From: Chaunax sp. Z400
Lineage: Eukaryota > Chordata > Actinopteri > Lophiiformes > Chaunacidae
Reading direction: 5' to 3'
Assembly (NCBI GenBank): GCA_037577475.1
Contig: CM075184.1
Span: 14,909,094-14,973,093 of the forward strand
Length of the DNA: 64,000 bases
The notes under the pieces are model-generated. The model made no database searches. It was not told where the DNA came from and was given only the letters and a program-made list of their open reading frames with translations. Made by a program: the position numbers and the translations under genes. This document shows, one piece after another, positions 59,556-64,000 of the stretch; position 1 is the first letter of the stretch; each line of letters starts with the position of its first letter.

Positions 59556-60189
59556 CAAAAGGTGGTGAAAACTGCCCAGCGTATCACCGGTTCCTCACTC
59601 CCCACCATTGAGGACATCCACCGCAAGCGTTGTCTGAGGAGGGCACATAACATTGTCAGGGACAGCTCTCACCCCGGCCACAGTCTGTTCACCCTCCTTC
59701 CCTCTGGGAGACGTTACAGGTCTCTACGCACAAGGACCAGCAGGTTCAGGAACAGCTTCTACCCTGCGGCTGTTACCATGCTGAACCGTGCTTCATAACC
59801 CCACCCTCCCCACCCCAGGCCACACCCCTGGATCATTTGCATTGGACATTTGCACTACCTGCATATACTGTACATATTGTATCCTGTTATAGTATAGTGT
59901 AAATATGTATAGTGTAAACATAATGTACTGTACATACATTCTGTCTATAGTGTATCCATATCCACTTATTTATCTCTTATAGTTTAGTCATATCCATATT
60001 TCATATCATATTATACCCATATCAGCCCTGTATTTATTTGTACATATCAACACTGTATATATGTACATTACGCACTTTCTCTGCACTTTACCGCTTCTAT
60101 TGCACTTCTGGATTGATGCCAACTGCATTTCGTTGTCACTGTACTGTACAATGACAATAAAGTTTAATCTGATCTGATCTGATCTGATA
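59556..60189 (+). mobile_element. 5'-truncated L2-like LINE (3' end)
   Basis: The frame 59541-59798 encodes the C-terminal tail of an L2/CR1-type reverse transcriptase: VVKTAQRITG, IEDIHRKRCLRRAHNIVRDS, SHPGHSLFTLLPSGRRYRSL and SRFRNSFYPAAVTMLN, then a stop. The order DSSHP..LLPSGRRYRS..R..NSF.P.A is the usual ending of fish L2 proteins. A 3' UTR of about 390 bp follows, ending in AATGACAATAAAG and a (TCTGA)n tail (60167-60188), typical of L2 elements, which end in short repeats rather than poly(A). The coding tail has no internal stop, suggesting moderate age. Only the last fraction of the element remains, as in most LINE insertions. Confidence 0.88.
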
Positions 60190-60525
60190 AACTCATTCTT
60201 TTCACTTTTTATTTCGCACTGCAATTTTGCAAGTTGACCAAAGAGCTTCTCATTACATACCTATGTCCTGTCGTCATCATCTACAAGGGCCTATACTTCA
60301 TGACTGATTGGACTGTAGACAGGCGTAGGTCTGACAAAGATCTGTGTATACTCTGTCTCGCAGAAAAGTGTTATGTGTTTTTTCCTGTTGACTTGATTTC
60401 TTTGTCGGACCATATCACTATTATATACCTCATCTCTTTCTCTCTCCATATGCTACTGTGGCCTCTTCCATATTTTTCTTCTTTTGTTCATTGGGGACTG
60501 TAGCCTGCTGTATTTTGCTGTAATT
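60190..60525. other. unique sequence
   Basis: Nothing recognised. Confidence 0.4.
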
Positions 60526-60730
60526 AGTCCAAAAAGACCAAGCCATTCAACAAAATGCTTTAAACAAGGTTCAATTTGATCCGGGCCGAGACCACCTCTT
60601 TTTATTGGACCAAAGTCCAGCTGTTTGATCCAGACCTTGGTGCATGTGAGGTTTCACACCTGAAATTTAGGTCCGGATCAAACTGAAAAGTCCAAATGTC
60701 TAGACCAAACGAGGTAGGTGTGAAGGCAAA
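60526..60730. mobile_element. MITE-like element with internal inverted repeats
   Basis: TTTGATCCGGGCC (60575-60587) and GGTCCGGATCAAA (60670-60682) are inverted at 12 of 13 positions. AGTCCAAAAAGACCA on the left (60528 onward) and AAAAGTCCAAATGTCTAGACCA on the right use matching words. GGTAGGTGTGAAGGCA near the right end is common in short fish DNA elements that I associate with hAT-type transposons. No coding capacity. Exact ends and target duplication were not resolved. Confidence 0.5.
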
Positions 60731-60799
60731 CTAAATCTGCATTTTCTCCATTATACATCATTGGAAGTGCCATGTCTCTACCCCTCTCTAAAATCCTAC

Positions 60800-61130
60800 T
60801 GTGACCCATACATATCCCCCCTCCAAATATATATTTTAATCTCCCAGATCCAGATTATGATCCAGATCTGGATCCATTTGGCATTGTGGTGGAACATCCT
60901 GAGTTGCCCATGTCTACGTAGTTTTATTATGACTGGCTTATTGTTGTTTTTCAGGATATTGGCAAAATGTATAAAAACAGCAAAAACAAACAAAGGATCC
61001 AGAATAAGCATCCAGATTCACCTGAAAATGTAAACAACTCTTTTTTGGCCAAAGATACACCCCTGCACATAATTTCATTAAAATTCATTGACAACCTTTC
61101 AAGATATGTTGCAGCCAAACAAACATGAAG
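60800..61130 (-). repeat. LINE-tail-like interspersed repeat (family copy 3)
   Basis: AGATCTGGATCCATTTGGCA, CAAAGGATCCAGAATAAGCA, TTCATTAAAATTCATTGACA and GCAGCCAAACAAACATGAAG follow the same order, in the same orientation, as 28541-28875, but the copy is older. The frames 60761-61033 and 60796-61229 are within or beside it and are not genes. Confidence 0.45.
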
Positions 61131-61935
61131 GTCACAAAGATTAAAAAATACACACAAACAACTGCATAGTGCAATGCACAGATAATCTTTGTTAAACAGT
61201 TTTAAAGACAGAAAGAAAAGAAATAACACTCAATGCATCAACATGAAAAACTAATGTAAGGGCTATAAAAGCTTGGTTCCATTTATCAAAAGGGCAGGCT
61301 GTGACTCGTACAGAGCATTACTTGATCGATATACTTAGGTTTCTTTTTCTTCTTTAAAAGCATGTAGTCACCACAGTGAAGTTTACAATTGATGTTGTTG
61401 TTTTTTTCAGCTCTAAAACTCATTTGTTTACAGTTGATAATAATCAAGCTGTTCCACAAACAACGCTTCATTATGAAAGCCCAACTATCGCTTCCTTTTT
61501 ATCAACTGATCTTTGTAAGTAGGAATTATTTGTGGAAGTGCTGCTTCCCACAGTCCTTGTTTTAGCTACAGCGCTCTAATTAACATAGCTCAATACGGAG
61601 TGTTACCTTAACCATGATAAATAACACCAGCTTTATCTCACACACTCCTTTCCTCTAATTGAATCAACAGAGAAATTGACATTTTTTGTTCTTCTTGAAC
61701 AGGACGTTCGATTTCTTCCTGGTCAAATGAGAAAAGCCTCTGGGACTGAGGACGACCTTGGACTGGATGAGATGACCTTGATTCAATGAACAGGGAAGAG
61801 CAAACAAAGGAAACAGTTTGAGATGTTTGTGAAGGCTTAAACAATATCTGCTCTATCCCCATAGATACTGTACTGACTTCATCATGAGCAGGAACATTTT
61901 TGATGAACAGCATAGTGGAATGGATTCATAGGCTC
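61131..61935. other. unique sequence
   Basis: Nothing recognised. Short frames without domains. Confidence 0.4.
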
Positions 61936-62190
61936 TGCACATTATTATTATTACGATTACTATTATAATTATCATCATCGTCATTATTAATATTATCGTT
62001 ATCAATGTAGTTATTGTAGTAGTTATTATAAATACTACAAACTGTAATCTCTCTATTATAATAGCTGTTATTGTTATTGTAGTTGCATGTCTGTGTCCCT
62101 GTCCCTTACTCCCTCTCTCTCTCAGCAACTATCTCCCCATCTCTCTCTTTCCCCATCTATCTCCCCATCTTTCCCTCTCTCTACCTCTCT
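61936..62190. repeat. ATT-rich then CT-rich low-complexity tract
   Basis: Irregular ATTATTA/TATCGTT runs (61936-62085) followed by CTCTCTCT and CCCCATCTCT words (62100-62190). The minus frame 61853-62128 (Ile/Thr runs) is an artefact of this. Confidence 0.85.
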
Positions 62191-62406
62191 CACCCCAACC
62201 AGACAAAGCAGAGGGCTGCCCACCTTGAGTCTGCTCGAGGTTTCTGCCTGTTAAAAGGCAGTTTTTCCAAGCCACTGTCTCCATGTTCTTGCTCATGGTG
62301 GATTGTTGGGTCTCTGTAGAATAAAGTGCATGGTCTAGACCTGCTCTTCTTGGAGAGAGCCTTGATATAACTTTTGTTGTGATTTGGCGCTACATAATAA
62401 AATTGA
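62191..62406 (+). repeat. teleost interspersed repeat, GTGATT-tail type (copy 2)
   Basis: CACCCCAACCAGACAAAGCA, GGTTTCTGCCTGTTAAAAGG, CAGTTTTTCCAAGCCACTGT, TGCTCATGGTGGATTGTTGG and TTGTTGTGATTTGGCGCTAC occur in order. It is the better preserved copy of the repeat at 30942-31150, here keeping the GATTTGGCGCTACATAATAA end. Confidence 0.8.
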
Positions 62407-64000
62407 CATGCAGTAGGTTAGTCTTATTTGAGTACCTCTATGCTGAAAATTTCCTGGCAAAAATACCAGCTTTACACATTTCATTTCAATGTGAGGCTGC
62501 ATATCTGAAAAAAATAAATAAATGTAATCTACTGTATCACTTTAACATTGAAAGTGGCATTGCAGAGTTGCAGTGGTCTGAACTGGGATGCTGAGTACCA
62601 AATGATGCAGTTATCTCTAGATAGCAAAATCACAAAACCTCTCCTAACCTGATATCTGAGTGTGTCAGGAGGATCTGCTGCAAACATTAACCTGCCCACA
62701 TTTGTAATAGCACATCTGATCTAACAAAGAGTGTGTTGGGAGGATTTATTTAGACACAAAACAGCTATTTTTCATGCCCAGATATATACTAAATTCGAGA
62801 ATAATCACACTTAAGGTTCAAATATTTATGATGATTACAAGGCTAGTCTGCAGTCTGTGTTTTTAGAGATTATTGGATTTCTTTACATTCTCTATAAAAC
62901 CACACCAGGACTTAAAATGCTTCAAAGGAAGAGCTGTTGCCATGATCAACAAATACATCAAATTTCAATACCACATTTTTCTCATATCCAACCTACAATT
63001 AGTGGAGTGTTTGGTCAAGTAAAGTGGGAAGAGGAGCAAAAGCTCAACAGTTTGTGTGACGACTCGTTGATGCAGAAGCACAAAAAATCTCAAAAAGCAG
63101 CCAGTGCTAAAATTGTGGTGCTTTATATAAACGACTGATGCCACAACAACCTGTTTTCTCATAACTGTGCCTTAAGAAACTCTATTTACAGCTACCACAA
63201 CTATGTACATCGTAGAAACTACGGCAAAGTGAAGTACAAAGTCAGAGGAAGGAAGAGATCATTCTAACAGTTCAACTATTATACTACTAACAAGAAATTT
63301 GATTAATCAGAAACTCATTACATCCATGCTGGTTATTTTTATACATGGGTGTCACTTTTGTCTTTTCAAACTATGCAATGATCTCTTTCTATAAAATTTC
63401 CTTAGAGAAAGGACAGCATCAGCTGTTTCAGAGAGCACTCCAAAACTACATGTTTACGTTCGAGATACTAACTCGTATCTAACGTATCGTAGGTGGTCGT
63501 AGAAATTATGATGATAAAAAGGAGAAAATGAGGTGACATAATCATGATGTGACAGAATCTTATAGATTGAGGAGGTAGGGGTGGATGGATGGTCAGCAAA
63601 ACATTAGACTGTAACATGGGAGGCTGATGTTCGTTGTATGACCATGCTCACCCTGTATGTTTTCATTATTAGTCACTTTTGTGACTAAACCTAACCAATA
63701 CCCACACATAGTGTTTTCATATCATAAAGCTGATTTACTTTTGAGTAGATTTAGATGGCACGGACAAATTATGTTGCCCTATAGATCAGAAAACAGTTTT
63801 ATGTGTTGTTCCAGAGGCCAAGGAAAAACAACATAAATACAAATTATGTACCCATAATCATTTAACCAGTTACCTAATATTAATGTCAGAGTAAAGAAGA
63901 GTAAGAACACTTAATGAAGGTCTGAACAGTATTAACAGTATTACTGTCACCAGTATTACTACAGTATTACAGTATTACGTTCAATATATGAATGCTGCAT
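62407..64000. other. unique sequence to window end
   Basis: No gene is recognised. The frame 62857-63138 (93 codons; KKSQKAASAKIVV near its end) has no known domain. A CpG-containing patch with GTATC/GATAC and CGTAG words lies at 63456-63505, and a short ACAGTATT-type minisatellite at 63927-63978. Confidence 0.45.
63927..63978. repeat. ACAGTATTAC-type minisatellite
   Basis: Five or six imperfect copies of ACAGTATTA-like words, close to the right edge of the window. Confidence 0.75.

Noticed and set aside
63927..63978. CRISPR-like short regular repeats
   Set aside because: The units are about 9-12 bp, imperfect and without spacers, in an animal genome; a minisatellite.

Overview
The window is AT-rich vertebrate DNA and almost certainly comes from a teleost fish. 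It has dense dinucleotide microsatellites, several interspersed repeat types typical of ray-finned fish genomes, and exon-sized rather than bacterial-sized open frames. I found no operon-like layout, no RNA gene, no CRISPR array and no intact protein-coding gene that I can name. It reads as a large intron or an intergenic region. Repeat family names below come from remembered family hallmarks and motif logic, not from a database search.

Layout. 1-7.3 kb is mostly unique sequence with one LINE-tail-like repeat (4.57-4.96 kb). 7.3-9.4 kb is a repeat cluster: a short fragment opening with a GGGATGGGTA-type terminus, a GGGCCCGAGCAC-type repeat, a complete non-autonomous piggyBac-type element with TTAA at both ends (7882-8247), and an unidentified repeat interrupted by a CpG-rich block. 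9.4-20.3 kb is mostly unique, with an old tRNA-type SINE remnant (13.46-13.59 kb), microsatellites and a 36-bp inverted repeat (16.08-16.26 kb). 20.3-31.3 kb mixes several LINE-tail repeats, a tandem 50-bp duplication (27.95-28.05 kb), a pentanucleotide array and a decayed L1/Tx1-like reverse transcriptase remnant (29.24-29.52 kb). 33.0 and 39.9 kb carry full-length copies of one tRNA-derived SINE, the first with a perfect 11-bp target-site duplication. 52.5-53.4 kb is a broken Tc1-like transposase. 59.55-60.19 kb is the 5'-truncated 3' end of an L2-like LINE. 60.5-62.4 kb holds a MITE-like element and two more repeat tails.

The best hint of host coding sequence is on the minus strand between 43954 and 42041. 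Five short segments there have plausible splice acceptors and donors and can be joined in one continuous reading phase, giving about 117 residues that I do not recognise. I chose junctions partly because they keep the frame open, so this is a hypothesis. Two other unexplained frames (54941-55402 plus, 20325-20519 minus) and several repeat-free blocks that look like conserved non-coding elements are flagged with low confidence. I saw no convincing new biological system.
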